A stretch of DNA of 64,000 nt from Clavibacter sp. VKM Ac-2872 (GCF_015351105.1 NZ_JADKRR010000001.1:911069-975068), one strand, 5' to 3'; positions 53,961-63,449 are shown, numbered from the stretch's first letter. Numbers and translations: made by a program. The notes: generated from the letters alone by a model not told the origin.

Positions 53961-54785
53961 ATGGGCCGCGTCGTGGTGCTCGGATCGCTCAACGTCGACC
54001 AGGTGGTGCGCGTCCCGCGGCATCCGCAGCCGGGGGAGACCCTGATGGGATCCGACCCCGAGCGGCTCTGGGGCGGCAAGGGCGCGAACCAGGCGGTCGC
54101 GGCGGCCGACGCCGGCGGCGAGGTCGCGATGGTGGGGGCCGTGGGCGACGACGCCGACGGATCCGCGTACCGCGCGCGCCTGGCCGACCGCGGCATCGAC
54201 GTGTCCGGCCTCGTCACCGTGGACGACGCCACGACGGGCCTCGCAGTCATCGCGGTGGACGACGACGGCGAGAACACGATCATCGTCGCGCCCGGCGCGA
54301 ACGCCCGCGTGACGGACGCCCACCTGGATCCTCTCGACGCGCTCGCCGCCGGCGATGTCCTCCTCGCGTCGCTCGAGCTGCCCCTCGACACGATCGCCGA
54401 CGGCGTCCGCCGGGCGCATGCCGCCGGTGCCCGCGTCGTGCTGAACCTGGCGCCCTTCGCCGCGCTGCCCGCCGACGTGCTCGCGCTCGCGGATCCCGTG
54501 GTCGTCAACGAGCACGAGGCCGGGCTGCTGCGGGAGTCGGGCACCCGCGCGCCCGCGTCGCTGCTCGTCACGCTCGGCGCCGAGGGCGCGATGTGGGGCG
54601 ACGTCGAGGTCCCCGCGTCGAAGGTCTCCCGCGTCGTCGACACCACGGGCGCGGGCGACGCGTTCTGCGGCGCGCTGGCCTCCGCGCTCGCCGCGGGCGC
54701 CGACCGCGAGGCGGCCCTGGTCGTGGCGGCCGACGCGGCCGCGGTCGTCGTGCAGCGGCAGGGCGCGCAGCCGGCGGACGACTGA
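53961..54785 (+). CDS. rbsK: Ribokinase-type sugar kinase
   Basis: 274 residues of the PfkB family. MGRVVVLGSLNVD and RLWGGKGANQAVAAA form the substrate part; the ATP/anion-hole signature DTTGAGDAFCG is at about 228-238, with the catalytic Asp. Ribose is the likely substrate by similarity, without a ribose transporter nearby. ATG 53961 follows GGGGGAGG; an upstream in-frame ATG at 53886 is poorer. A TACCCT box is at about 53899. Confidence 0.88.
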   Translation: MGRVVVLGSLNVDQVVRVPRHPQPGETLMGSDPERLWGGKGANQAVAAADAGGEVAMVGAVGDDADGSAYRARLADRGIDVSGLVTVDDATTGLAVIAVDDDGENTIIVAPGANARVTDAHLDPLDALAAGDVLLASLELPLDTIADGVRRAHAAGARVVLNLAPFAALPADVLALADPVVVNEHEAGLLRESGTRAPASLLVTLGAEGAMWGDVEVPASKVSRVVDTTGAGDAFCGALASALAAGADREAALVVAADAAAVVVQRQGAQPADD

Positions 54786-54786
54786 T

Positions 54787-54808
54787 CCCGCCAGCCGGAT
54801 CCGGCGGG
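54787..54808 (+). terminator. Hairpin between convergent rbsK and the XRE gene
   Basis: CCCGCC (54787-54792) pairs with GGCGGG (54803-54808); the loop holds part of a GCCGGATCCGGC palindrome. It lies two bases after the rbsK stop. Confidence 0.5.
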
Positions 54809-54809
54809 G

Positions 54810-55331
54810 TCAGACCGGGCGCCGCCGACCCCGCCTGACGCCGTCCTCGTCGAGCGACCGATCCCGCGACAGCGGGTACGCCCGGTCGAGGCGCGGGCCG
54901 ACGACCACGCGGAACACGAAGCCGCAGAGCAGCGCTCCGCCGGCCCAGTACGCCCCGATGAGCAGCGCCGCGGGGCCCGGCAGCACGTGCGTGGCGATGC
55001 CGGCCACCACGAGCAGCGTCCAGATGATCCCGACCCCGGAGTAGAGGGACCGGTAGCCGTCGACCGCCTGGTCGCGCTTCTCCTGCTGCCGCTCCGCGCG
55101 GTCGTCGAGCGCGGACACCGTCCGGCCGAAGTCGTCCGCGCCGACCGCGCCGAAGAGGTCCCGCACGGGCACCTCCAACGCCTTCGCGACGAGCGACAGC
55201 GTCTCGAGGCTCGCGTCGTTCCCCGCCTCCAGCCGCTGCACCGTGCGCACCGTGATCCCGCTGGCCTCGGCCAGCCTGTCCTGCGTCCAACCCCGTTCGC
55301 GGCGGAGGTCCGCCACCCGTGTCTCGTTCAT
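54810..55331 (-). CDS. XRE-family regulator with membrane tail
   Basis: 173 residues. The N-terminal helix-turn-helix runs from VADLRRERGWTQDRLAEASG to RDLFG. A linker with charged residues follows, then two membrane helices (IIWTLLVVAGIATHVL and LLIGAYWAGGALLCGFVFRV). Such membrane-tethered XRE proteins occur in actinobacteria; their signals are mostly unknown. ATG 55331 lies 6 bases after CAAGCT, a weak -10, with no ribosome site. It is divergent from the sugar operon. Confidence 0.78.
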   Translation of the reverse strand: MNETRVADLRRERGWTQDRLAEASGITVRTVQRLEAGNDASLETLSLVAKALEVPVRDLFGAVGADDFGRTVSALDDRAERQQEKRDQAVDGYRSLYSGVGIIWTLLVVAGIATHVLPGPAALLIGAYWAGGALLCGFVFRVVVGPRLDRAYPLSRDRSLDEDGVRRGRRRPV

Positions 55332-55501
55332 GCGCCCAGCTTGGTCGCCGGACGCGACCCGCACCACGACGCGGACCCGACAGGTCCCCGACACGCGCGC
55401 GACAGCGACGCGACATCGCTCCCGTCGCGCGGCGGGCGGGAGGTCGGATCCCGCGCTTGCCCCCTGCACGGGGTCCATGAGATGCTCGACGCGCTGCGCT
55501 T

Positions 55502-55515
55502 CTTATGCGCATAAG
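55502..55515 (+). promoter_or_regulatory. Palindromic operator of the sugar operon
   Basis: CTTATGCGCATAAG is a perfect 14-base palindrome with a central CG step, typical for LacI-family repressors. It ends where a TAACTT -10 box begins (55516-55521). The LacI gene at 60676 is the likely binder. Confidence 0.75.
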
Positions 55516-55521
55516 TAACTT
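55516..55521 (+). promoter_or_regulatory. -10 box TAACTT of the sugar operon
   Basis: It directly abuts the operator, so a bound repressor would cover the promoter. The leader of about 34 bases contains AAGGAGGA at 55549-55556. Confidence 0.5.
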
Positions 55522-55561
55522 ACCGGCTCGCGACGCGGGCGCTTCGTTCAAGGAGGAACAC

Positions 55562-56830
55562 GTGAAGACATCCATGCGTCTGGGCGCGGTCGCGACCGTG
55601 CTGGCGGCCACCGTCGCGCTGACCGGCTGCGGCCGATCCGCCGACGAGGGATCCGGCCCCGCCGCCGCGACCACGCTCGGCTCCGAGCCCGCGAAGGGCA
55701 AGGTGACCATGTGGGCGATGGGCGCGGAGGGCGAGGCCCTGCCCGCGTTCCTCAAGACCTTCGAGGACGCCAACCCGGACGTCGAGGTCGACGTCACGGC
55801 GATCCCGTGGGACGCGGCGCACAACAAGTTCCAGACCGCCATCGCCGGCGGCACCACCCCGGACATCGCGATGATGGGCACCACCTGGATGGCCGACTTC
55901 GCCGACGCCCTCACCACCGTGCCGACCGACGTGGACGCGAGCGGCTCCTTCCCCGGCTCCCTCGCCACGAACAGCGTGAAGGACCGCGCCGCCGGCATCC
56001 CCTGGTACGTGGACACCCGCGTCCTCTACTACCGCACCGACCTCGCGGCGAAGGCCGGCTGGACGAAGGCCCCCACCACCTGGGACGAGCTCAAGCAGAT
56101 GGCGTCCGCCATGCAGTCGAAGGCCGGCGCCGCGCACGGGATCCGCCTCCCCGCCGGCAACGACGCGTTCCAGGGCACGCTGTGGATGCCGTGGTCGAAC
56201 GGCGCCGAGATCGCCGACGGCGCGAAGTGGACCCTCGACACCCCCCAGATGCAGGAGGCCTACGAGTACTACGGCAGCTTCTTCGCCGACGGCATCGCCG
56301 ACCCCGACGTCGACGTCTCCTCCGGCGCGCAGGAGGCCTCGTTCGTCGACGGATCCACGCCCATGCTCATCGAGGGGCCCTTCGAGATCGGCCAGCTGAA
56401 GGCCGTCGGCGGCGCGGACTTCGCCTCGAAGTTCACCACCGCGGTGCTGCCGGCGAAGGAGACCTCGGCGTCGTTCAGCGGCGGCGCGAACCTCGTCGTC
56501 TTCGACCAGGCGAAGAACCAGGACGCCGCGTGGAAGCTCGCCCGCTGGCTCGGCCAGCCGGAGACGCAGGCGGCCTGGTACGCCGCCACGGGCGACCTGC
56601 CCGCGCAGCAGTCCGCCTGGCAGGACCCCGCCCTGCAGTCCGACCCCACCCTCGCCGCGTTCGGCGAGCAGCTGAAGACGGCCAAGTCGGTGCCGGTGAG
56701 CACGAACTGGGTCAAGGTCGGATCCGCCGCGGACTCGGCGCTCGAGCAGATCCGCCGCGGCACCGCCACCGTGCCCGACGCGCTGGCGAAGCTGCAGTCG
56801 GACGCCGACGCCATCGGCTCGGCGGAGTAG
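55562..56830 (+). CDS. Sugar ABC transporter substrate-binding lipoprotein
   Basis: 422 residues. The lipobox LTGC with C23 attaches it to the membrane. It is a family 1 solute-binding protein: KVTMWAMGAEGEALPAFLKTF, IPWDAAHNKFQTAIAGG and GIPWYVDTRVLYYR. With the GH3 enzyme it probably binds an oligosaccharide or glucoside. GTG 55562 follows AAGGAGGA by 5 bases. Confidence 0.92.
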   Translation: MKTSMRLGAVATVLAATVALTGCGRSADEGSGPAAATTLGSEPAKGKVTMWAMGAEGEALPAFLKTFEDANPDVEVDVTAIPWDAAHNKFQTAIAGGTTPDIAMMGTTWMADFADALTTVPTDVDASGSFPGSLATNSVKDRAAGIPWYVDTRVLYYRTDLAAKAGWTKAPTTWDELKQMASAMQSKAGAAHGIRLPAGNDAFQGTLWMPWSNGAEIADGAKWTLDTPQMQEAYEYYGSFFADGIADPDVDVSSGAQEASFVDGSTPMLIEGPFEIGQLKAVGGADFASKFTTAVLPAKETSASFSGGANLVVFDQAKNQDAAWKLARWLGQPETQAAWYAATGDLPAQQSAWQDPALQSDPTLAAFGEQLKTAKSVPVSTNWVKVGSAADSALEQIRRGTATVPDALAKLQSDADAIGSAE

Positions 56831-56833
56831 CCG

Positions 56834-57775
56834 TTGGCCGTCACCGCCACGCGTGCGGCCGGGACCCGTCCCGGCCGCGCGCGGTCCCCGCTCGTCGCCC
56901 GGCAGCGCCGTCGCCAGGCGCTCATCGCCTGGGGCTTCTGCCTCCCGTTCGTCGCCGTGTTCGCGGTCTTCATGCTCGTGCCGCTCGTGAGCTCGTTCGC
57001 CATGTCGTTCACGGACTTCCGCGCGACCGACATCCGCTCCCCGTTCGCGGTCGACTTCACGGGCCTCGACCAGTACGCGAAGCTCTTCACCGACGCCACG
57101 TTCCTCCGCTCCATCGGCGTCACGGCCTTCTTCGTGGTCGTGGGGATCCCGGTCACGATGGTGATCGCGCTCGCCCTGGCCCTCGCGCTCAACTCCGGCC
57201 GCGGTCGCATCGTGTCGTTCTTCCGCGTCGGCTTCTACGCGCCCGTCGTGACGAGCATCGTCGCGGTCTCGGTCGTGTGGCGCTACATCCTGCTGCCCGA
57301 CGGCCTGCTCAACTCCGCGCTCGCGGTGGTCGGGATCGCGGGGCCGAACTGGTTGAGCGACACCACGTGGGCGCTGCCCTCGCTCGTCGCCATGGCGGTG
57401 TGGCGCAACGTCGGCACGCTCATGATCATCTTCCTGGCGGGCCTCCAGGCCGTGCCCGAGGAGGTGCAGGAGGCGGCCGTCATGGACGGCGCGAGCCCCT
57501 GGCGCCGGCTGATCTCGGTCACGCTGCCGCTGCTGCGCCCGACCCTGCTGCTCGGATCCGTGCTCATCTCGGTCGGCTTCCTGCAGTTCTTCGAGGAGGC
57601 GTTCGTGATGACGCGCGGCGGCCCCCTCGACTCCACGCTGTCGGTCGCGTACTACACGTACCGGCAGTTCGGCTTCGGCGAGTACGGCCTCGCCTCCGCG
57701 GCGAGCTACGTCCTCTTCCTCGCCATCGCCCTGCTCAGCCTGCTGCAGTTCCGGCTGCTGCGGTCGAAGGACTGA
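56834..57775 (+). CDS. Sugar ABC transporter permease, MalF type
   Basis: 313 residues with six membrane segments. The EAA loop is EEVQEAAVMDGASPWRRLISVTLP. The start is TTG 56834, 3 bases after the upstream stop, with GGCGGAG upstream. An N-terminal basic stretch precedes the first helix. Confidence 0.92.
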   Translation: MAVTATRAAGTRPGRARSPLVARQRRRQALIAWGFCLPFVAVFAVFMLVPLVSSFAMSFTDFRATDIRSPFAVDFTGLDQYAKLFTDATFLRSIGVTAFFVVVGIPVTMVIALALALALNSGRGRIVSFFRVGFYAPVVTSIVAVSVVWRYILLPDGLLNSALAVVGIAGPNWLSDTTWALPSLVAMAVWRNVGTLMIIFLAGLQAVPEEVQEAAVMDGASPWRRLISVTLPLLRPTLLLGSVLISVGFLQFFEEAFVMTRGGPLDSTLSVAYYTYRQFGFGEYGLASAASYVLFLAIALLSLLQFRLLRSKD

Positions 57776-57786
57776 AAGGCACGCGC

Positions 57787-58695
57787 ATGACCACCACCGC
57801 ATCCGCCCCCGCCGCGACGGCCGCCGCCGCGCAGGCCGCGACCGGCACCCCGCCGCGCCGCCGGCGCCGCACCGACCGCGGCCGCCGCACGCGCGCGATC
57901 GTGTACCTCGTCCTCGCCGGCGTGCTCTGCGTCTGGCTCGTGCCGTTCGTATGGATGGCGCTCGGGTCCGTGAAGACGCAGGGCGAGATCCTGCAGCGGC
58001 CGCCGACCTGGTGGCCGCAGGATCCCGTCGCCGACAACTTCGCGCAGTGGTTCGGGCCGCTCGACTTCGGCACGTTCTTCTCCAACAGCCTCGTCGTGGC
58101 GCTCGTGACCGTGCTCGGCAACCTCGTGTTCTGCTCGATGGTCGGCTACGCGCTCGCGAAGATGGAGTTCCCGGGCAAGCGGATCCTGTTCCTCACCGTG
58201 ATGGTGACGCTCATGGTGCCGGGCGTCGTCACCTTCGTGCCGCTGTTCGTCATGGTCTCGGGGCTCGGCCTCGTGAACACGTACGCGGCGCTCATCCTCC
58301 CGTTCATCACGGCGCCCATCGGGGTCTTCCTCATGCGGCAGTTCATGCTGGGGATCCCCGAGGCGCTCATCGAGGCCGCCCGACTCGACGGCGCGGGGGA
58401 GTTCCGCATCTTCTCCCGCATCGTGATGCCGCTGTGCGGGCCGCCGCTCGCGACCCTGGGCATCCTCACGTTCCTCGCGTCGTGGAACAACTTCCTCTGG
58501 CCGCTCGTCGCGGCGCAGACCGAGGGCATGTACACGCTGCCGATCGCGCTGTCGCTGTACTCGACCGGGCAGAACGCGACCGACTACGGCCTGCTGCTCG
58601 CGGGATCCGTGCTCGTGATCGCGCCGATCCTCGCCCTGTTCGTGTTCCTGCAGCGCTACTTCATCCAGGGCGTCGCGACCGCCGGCCTCAAGTGA
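57787..58695 (+). CDS. Sugar ABC transporter permease, MalG type
   Basis: 302 residues with six membrane segments and the EAA motif EALIEAARLDGAGEFRIFSRIVMP. It starts 11 bases after the MalF-type gene. No ATPase gene is in the operon, so a shared MsiK-type ATPase elsewhere must serve it, as in other actinobacteria. Confidence 0.92.
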   Translation: MTTTASAPAATAAAAQAATGTPPRRRRRTDRGRRTRAIVYLVLAGVLCVWLVPFVWMALGSVKTQGEILQRPPTWWPQDPVADNFAQWFGPLDFGTFFSNSLVVALVTVLGNLVFCSMVGYALAKMEFPGKRILFLTVMVTLMVPGVVTFVPLFVMVSGLGLVNTYAALILPFITAPIGVFLMRQFMLGIPEALIEAARLDGAGEFRIFSRIVMPLCGPPLATLGILTFLASWNNFLWPLVAAQTEGMYTLPIALSLYSTGQNATDYGLLLAGSVLVIAPILALFVFLQRYFIQGVATAGLK

Positions 58696-58727
58696 CCACC
58701 TCCCGCCTCCGACCCTTGGAGACCCCC

Positions 58728-60590
58728 ATGCCCCGCGCCCCGCGCACGCAGCTCACCGCCCCCGACGGCACCCGCTTCCGCGACCTCGACGGGGACGGGG
58801 TGATGGCGCCCTACGAGGATCCGCGGCTGACCCCCGAGGAGCGCACGGCCGACCTGGTCGGGCGCCTGAGCCTCGCGGAGAAGGCCGGCCTCATGTTCCA
58901 GACCGTGATCGAGGTCGGCGCCGACGGCGAGCTGAAGGAGGAGCCGGGCGCGATCTCGAAGTCGGGCACGACCGAGGTCGTGGTCGGCAAGGCCATGAAC
59001 CACTTCAACGTGCACGAGATCCGCACGGCCCGGCAGGCCGCGCGCTGGAGCAACCGGCTGCAGGAGCTGGCGGAGTCGACGCCGCACGGGATCCCCGTGA
59101 CGGTGAGCACGGATCCGCGGCACGCCTTCGTGGAGAACGCGGGCGTCGCCTTCTCGGCCGGCCCCTTCTCGCAGTGGCCCGAGGCGCTCGGCCTCGCGGC
59201 GCTCGACGACGTGGACGCGATCCGCGCGTTCGCCGACGCCGCCCGGCAGGAGTACGTGGCGGTCGGGATCCGCGCGGCGCTGCACCCGCAGATCGACCTC
59301 GCCACCGAGCCGCGCTGGGGCCGCCAGGCGCAGACGCTCGGGCACGACGCCGACCGCGTGGCCGAGTTCACGGCCGCGTACCTGGAGGGCTTCCAGGGCG
59401 ACGAGCTCGGATCCACGAGCGTCGCCTGCACCACCAAGCACTTCCCGGGCGGCGGCCCGCAGAAGGACGGCGAGGACGCGCACTTCCCGTACGGCCGCGA
59501 GCAGGTCTACCCGGGCGGCATGTTCGAGTACCACCTGCGGCCGTTCCGCGAGGCGATCGCGCGCGGGACCGCCGCGATGATGCCGTACTACGGGATGCCG
59601 GAGGGCCTCGTGCGCGACGGCGAGGAGATCGAGCCGGTGGGCTTCGGCTTCAACCGGCAGGTGATCACCGGTCTGCTGCGCGAGGAGCTCGGCTACGACG
59701 GCGTCGTGGTCACCGACTGGGAGCTCGTGAACGACAACCACGTCGGCGACCAGGTGCTGCCGGCGCGCGCGTGGGGCGTCGAGGAGCTCACGCCGCACGA
59801 GCGGATGGAGCGGATCATCGCCGCCGGCTGCGACCAGTTCGGCGGCGAGGAGTGCGTCGACGTGCTGCTCGACCTCGTGGCCGACGGCCGCGTCACCGAG
59901 GCGCGCATCGACGAGTCGGTGCGGCGCCTGCTGCTCGTGAAGTTCCGGCTCGGCCTCTTCGACGACCCCTACGTCGACGAGGACGCGGCCGAGCGCATCG
60001 TCGGCCGGGCGGACCTCCGCGAGCTCGGCTTCCGCGCGCAGGCCGCGTCCGTCACCGTGCTCGAGAACCGGGAGCGCGACGGCCGGCCGACCCTGCCGCT
60101 GCCCGTGGACGGACCCCGGCTGCGCGTGCACGTGGAGGGCATGCGCGCCGAGGCGCTCGAGGGCTGGGCGGATCCCGCGGACGGGCCCGACGACGCCGAC
60201 CTCGCGATCGTGCGGCTCGGCGCGCCCTTCGAGCCGCGCTCGGACCTCTTCCTCGAGGCGTGGTTCCACCAGGGGTCGCTCGAGTTCCCGCCCGGTCTCG
60301 TGCACCGGCTCCGGCGGATCGCCGACCGCTGCCCGCTCGTCGTGGTCGTGAACCTCGACCGGCCGGCGATCATGACGCCGCTGGTGCCGTTCGCCGCCGC
60401 GCTCGCGGTCGACTACGGGAGCTCCGACGCCGCCGTGCTCGCGGCGCTCACGGGGCGGATCGCGCCCGAGGGTCGGCTGCCGGTGGAGATCCCGCGCTCG
60501 ATGGACGCCGTGCGCGCCTCGCGCACGGACGTGCCGTCGGACACCGAGGACCCGGTGTACCCGCTGCACCACGGCCTCCGGATCCGCTGA
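58728..60590 (+). CDS. Glycoside hydrolase family 3 (beta-glucosidase-like)
   Basis: 620 residues. The N-terminal domain has the GH3 motif KHFPGGGP and the nucleophile D330 in VVVTDWELV. The second domain (about 430-620) is shorter than in full beta-glucosidases and ends in DPVYPLHHGLRIR. There is no signal peptide, so it acts in the cytoplasm on sugars brought in by the adjacent transporter. ATG 58728 follows TTGGAGA. Confidence 0.9.
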   Translation: MPRAPRTQLTAPDGTRFRDLDGDGVMAPYEDPRLTPEERTADLVGRLSLAEKAGLMFQTVIEVGADGELKEEPGAISKSGTTEVVVGKAMNHFNVHEIRTARQAARWSNRLQELAESTPHGIPVTVSTDPRHAFVENAGVAFSAGPFSQWPEALGLAALDDVDAIRAFADAARQEYVAVGIRAALHPQIDLATEPRWGRQAQTLGHDADRVAEFTAAYLEGFQGDELGSTSVACTTKHFPGGGPQKDGEDAHFPYGREQVYPGGMFEYHLRPFREAIARGTAAMMPYYGMPEGLVRDGEEIEPVGFGFNRQVITGLLREELGYDGVVVTDWELVNDNHVGDQVLPARAWGVEELTPHERMERIIAAGCDQFGGEECVDVLLDLVADGRVTEARIDESVRRLLLVKFRLGLFDDPYVDEDAAERIVGRADLRELGFRAQAASVTVLENRERDGRPTLPLPVDGPRLRVHVEGMRAEALEGWADPADGPDDADLAIVRLGAPFEPRSDLFLEAWFHQGSLEFPPGLVHRLRRIADRCPLVVVVNLDRPAIMTPLVPFAAALAVDYGSSDAAVLAALTGRIAPEGRLPVEIPRSMDAVRASRTDVPSDTEDPVYPLHHGLRIR

Positions 60591-60675
60591 CCGCTCACGT
60601 GCCCGCCCCGCGCGGCGCCGGGTCGCGGTCGTCCGCGCCCGCCTCGCTACGCTCTCCAGGAGAGAGGACGGTCGC

Positions 60676-61815
60676 ATGAGCCCCCGGCGCCCCACGGTCT
60701 ACGACGTCGCCGAGCGCGCGAAGGTCTCCATCGCGACGGTGTCGTTCGCGTTCAGCCGACCCGACCAGATCAGCGTCGCCACGCGCGAGCGGGTGCTCGA
60801 GACCGCGCGCGAGCTCGGGTACATGCCGAGCGCGTCCGCCCGCGGCCTCGCCCGCGGACGCACGGGCGCGCTCGGGCTGCACTCGTTCGACCTCCTCATC
60901 GACCGGCCGCTGCAGCGCGAGCCCGCGGATCCCGCCGCGTCCGCGGAGACCGCCTCCGCCGCGACGCCGTACGCGCCCGGCCGCACCTTCATCCCGTGGG
61001 ACGACGCCGGCGAGATCGCGGCGGATCCGCGCGCGTTCCCGCTCTACGTCGACGAGGTGCGCCGCGGCTTCGAGCTCGAGTGCCGCGCGCACGACCGCCC
61101 GGTGATGCTCAGCCGCGGCAGCGACACCGCCACCGCCGTCGCCGAGTCGGCCGGCCGCGTCGACGGCCTCGCGATCTTCCCGGGGCCGTCGGCTGCCGCA
61201 TCGCTGAAGCGCGTCTCGCTCGCCATGCCGATCGTGCTCTTCAGCTACCCGCCCGCCGACGACGGGCACCACCGCGTCACCTCCGACAACGGCGGGGGAG
61301 CGCGCGAGCTGGTGCGGCACCTCGTGCTCGAGCACGGGATCACCGACCTCGGCTTCGTGGGCGCGACGAGCGTGGGCGACTACCGCGAGCGCTTCCAGGG
61401 CTACCGCGCGGCGCTCGCGGAGCTCGGGGTCGCGGCCTCCGACGAGGTGCTCGACGACACGGTGCTCGGCGAGGGATCCGGCTTCGGCGGGGTCATCGCG
61501 GCCCTCCGCGCCGGGCGGCTGCCGCGCGCGCTCGTGTGCGCGAGCGACCAGCTGGCGCTCGCCCTCGTCGACCTGCTGCGCGCCGAGGGGGTGGACGTGC
61601 CGGGCGACGTCGTGGTCACGGGCTTCGACGGGATCCTCGCGGGCCTCCTCGCGACGCCGCGCCTCACGACGGTGCGGCAGCCCATGGAGGCGATGGGGCG
61701 CGCGGCGGCCCGCATCCTCATCGACACGACGACCGATCCGCAGCCCGCCGAGCCGGTGACGCTGCGGCTCGGCACGAAGCTCGTGGTGCGCGAGAGCTGC
61801 GGCTGCCGGGGCTGA
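60676..61815 (+). CDS. LacI-family regulator of the sugar operon
   Basis: 379 residues. The helix-turn-helix is TVYDVAERAKVSIATVSFAFSRPDQIS, with SFAF in place of the usual SRVLN at the end of the recognition helix. The sugar-binding domain has VICASDQLALA-like LVCASDQLALALVDLL and the FDGI motif. It lies at the end of the operon behind GH3, with an AGGAGAG ribosome site and a possible own TACGCT promoter. It probably represses the operon through the palindrome at 55502. Confidence 0.92.
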   Translation: MSPRRPTVYDVAERAKVSIATVSFAFSRPDQISVATRERVLETARELGYMPSASARGLARGRTGALGLHSFDLLIDRPLQREPADPAASAETASAATPYAPGRTFIPWDDAGEIAADPRAFPLYVDEVRRGFELECRAHDRPVMLSRGSDTATAVAESAGRVDGLAIFPGPSAAASLKRVSLAMPIVLFSYPPADDGHHRVTSDNGGGARELVRHLVLEHGITDLGFVGATSVGDYRERFQGYRAALAELGVAASDEVLDDTVLGEGSGFGGVIAALRAGRLPRALVCASDQLALALVDLLRAEGVDVPGDVVVTGFDGILAGLLATPRLTTVRQPMEAMGRAAARILIDTTTDPQPAEPVTLRLGTKLVVRESCGCRG

Positions 61816-61825
61816 GGCCGGGCTC

Positions 61826-62035
61826 CTAGCGGCGGAGACCCCGGCGGCGCGCGACCTCGACGCCGAGCGCCACCAGCAGGATCACGGCCCCCACCGCGGC
61901 GAAGGACCACGCGACCTGGATGCCGGCCGGCTCCTCGCCCGCGATGCCGCCCATCACGGCGCCCAGCGCGACCGCGAGGACGAGCGCGCCGATGCCCGCG
62001 AGGGCCGCCGCGAGGATCCTCATGTCGGCGACCAT
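61826..62035 (-). CDS. Small two-helix membrane protein
   Basis: 69 residues, MVADMRILAAALAGIGALVL with a second helix and an end of RRRGLRR. ATG 62035 overlaps the stop of the MOSC gene (TGATG), so it is coupled to it. An alternative ATG at 62023 exists. Function is unknown. It ends 10 bases from the convergent LacI gene. Confidence 0.65.
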   Translation of the reverse strand: MVADMRILAAALAGIGALVLAVALGAVMGGIAGEEPAGIQVAWSFAAVGAVILLVALGVEVARRRGLRR

Positions 62036-62589
62036 CAGACCGGCTGCAGCGCGCGCTGCTCGCCCGCGGGCAGCTCCACGCGCACGGCGTCGTCGGGGCG
62101 GACCTCGCCGCCGGTGATCACGACGCCCATCACGCCGGACTTCCGCACGACGTTCCCGTCGGCGTCGCGGTCGAGCACCGCCTTCATGGCGCCCGCGCCG
62201 AGCGTGTCGATCTGGATGCACGGGTTCCGCAGGCCCGTCAGCTCGACCACGGCGTCCGCGCCGAGGTGGAGGCGCGTGCCCGTGGGCAGGTCGAGGAGCG
62301 GGACGCCCGCGGTCGTGACGTTCTCGCCCAGGTCGCCGGGGCCCACCGCGAATCCCTTGCCCGCGAGCTCGTCGTGCAGCTCGGCGTGGACCAGGTGCAC
62401 CTGGCGGAGGTTCGGCGCGTCCGGGTCGCGGCGCTTGCGCGAGAGGTGCTGGACGGTGGTGCCGAGGTGCGCGTCGCCCTCGACGCCGAGGCCGGCGAGG
62501 AGCGTGATCGACGGGCGGACGGGCTTGGAGAAGGCGTGGGCGTCGTCGCGCGCCACCGCGAGGACCCGGGGTGATGCTGGCGGCTGCAT
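62035..62589 (-). CDS. MOSC domain protein
   Basis: 184 residues. The MOSC core has GVEGDAHLG near 36, NLRQVHL, DLGENVTT and the conserved Cys in LRNPCIQI. MOSC proteins handle molybdenum cofactor or bound sulfur; stand-alone forms such as YiiM act on hydroxylated purines. Leaderless start at 62589. Confidence 0.88.
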   Translation of the reverse strand: MQPPASPRVLAVARDDAHAFSKPVRPSITLLAGLGVEGDAHLGTTVQHLSRKRRDPDAPNLRQVHLVHAELHDELAGKGFAVGPGDLGENVTTAGVPLLDLPTGTRLHLGADAVVELTGLRNPCIQIDTLGAGAMKAVLDRDADGNVVRKSGVMGVVITGGEVRPDDAVRVELPAGEQRALQPV

Positions 62590-62596
62590 GCCAGCG

Positions 62597-62602
62597 ACGA
62601 TA
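62597..62602 (-). promoter_or_regulatory. -10 box TATCGT of leaderless MOSC gene
   Basis: On the minus strand TATCGT is followed by 7 bases and the ATG at 62589. Confidence 0.6.
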
Positions 62603-62697
62603 ACGGCGCGGCGGGCGCCGGACCAGCCCCCGGCCGGGACGGGGGCGCGGGGTCCCGCGCGCCCGGTCGGCCCGCTAGGTTCGGGGCATCGACGGCG

Positions 62698-63408
62698 ATG
62701 GGGGATGCGATGCGCGCGACGGCCATGAGCGGATCACGCAGGACGACGCTGGTCGCGGGGCTCGCCTCCGCGGGGGCGCTGCTGCTGCAGCCCGAGCTGC
62801 TGGGCGGCGTCCCGATCCAGCCCACGCCGGACATGGCGTCGACGATCGTGCTGCGGGGTCCCGTGGTGGAGGTCGTCGCGCTGGTCCTCGCCGTGGCGTC
62901 CGCGATCGTCCTCGCGCGGGGCGTGCGCGGCGAGCCGGGGCTCCTCCGGGCGTCGCGTGCGGCCGGGGTCGCGGTGCTCGTGGCCGCGGGCGCCCAGGTG
63001 GGCTTCACCGTCGCGCGGATCGTCGCCGGCCTGACGCTCCCTGACCAGCCCGGGTCAGCGGGGCTGGTGGATCCTCCGGCGGTCATCGTGCTGACGCAGG
63101 GCGTGTTCGCGGTGCACGTCGTGGCGCTCGCCGTGCTCGGGGTGGTCGTCGTCCGGGCGCGGCTGCTGGAACCCCTGGCCCGGTTCTCGCTCCTCGTGCT
63201 CGGCACGGTCACGGCGGCGTCCTGGATCCTCGGTCAGGCCCTCGGCCTGCTCGGCGCGGGAGCGGAGTCGTCGCCGCTCATCCCGCTGCTCTTCGCGCTG
63301 CCGACCGTGGTCCTCGTGGCGTCCGTGGGGCTCGTGGTCGGGCTCCTGGTGCACGGGAGGTCGGCCGCGATGCGAGCGCGAGCCGAGGCGATCCGCCGGG
63401 CCTGGTGA
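62698..63408 (+). CDS. Unknown integral membrane protein
   Basis: 236 residues with about six membrane segments and short loops. I do not recognise a family. TAGGTT at 62676-62681 gives a leader of about 10 bases. ATG 62698 or 62710 may be used; GGGGGGA lies just before the second. It ends at a strong hairpin shared with the convergent transporter. Confidence 0.6.
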   Translation: MGDAMRATAMSGSRRTTLVAGLASAGALLLQPELLGGVPIQPTPDMASTIVLRGPVVEVVALVLAVASAIVLARGVRGEPGLLRASRAAGVAVLVAAGAQVGFTVARIVAGLTLPDQPGSAGLVDPPAVIVLTQGVFAVHVVALAVLGVVVVRARLLEPLARFSLLVLGTVTAASWILGQALGLLGAGAESSPLIPLLFALPTVVLVASVGLVVGLLVHGRSAAMRARAEAIRRAW

Positions 63409-63411
63409 ACG

Positions 63412-63449
63412 GCGGAGGGCCGGGCCGACGCATCGACCCGGCCCTCCGC
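63412..63449 (+). terminator. Bidirectional terminator between the membrane protein and MHS transporter
   Basis: GCGGAGGGCCGGG (63412-63424) pairs perfectly over 13 bases with 63437-63449; the loop has 12 bases. Confidence 0.75.
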
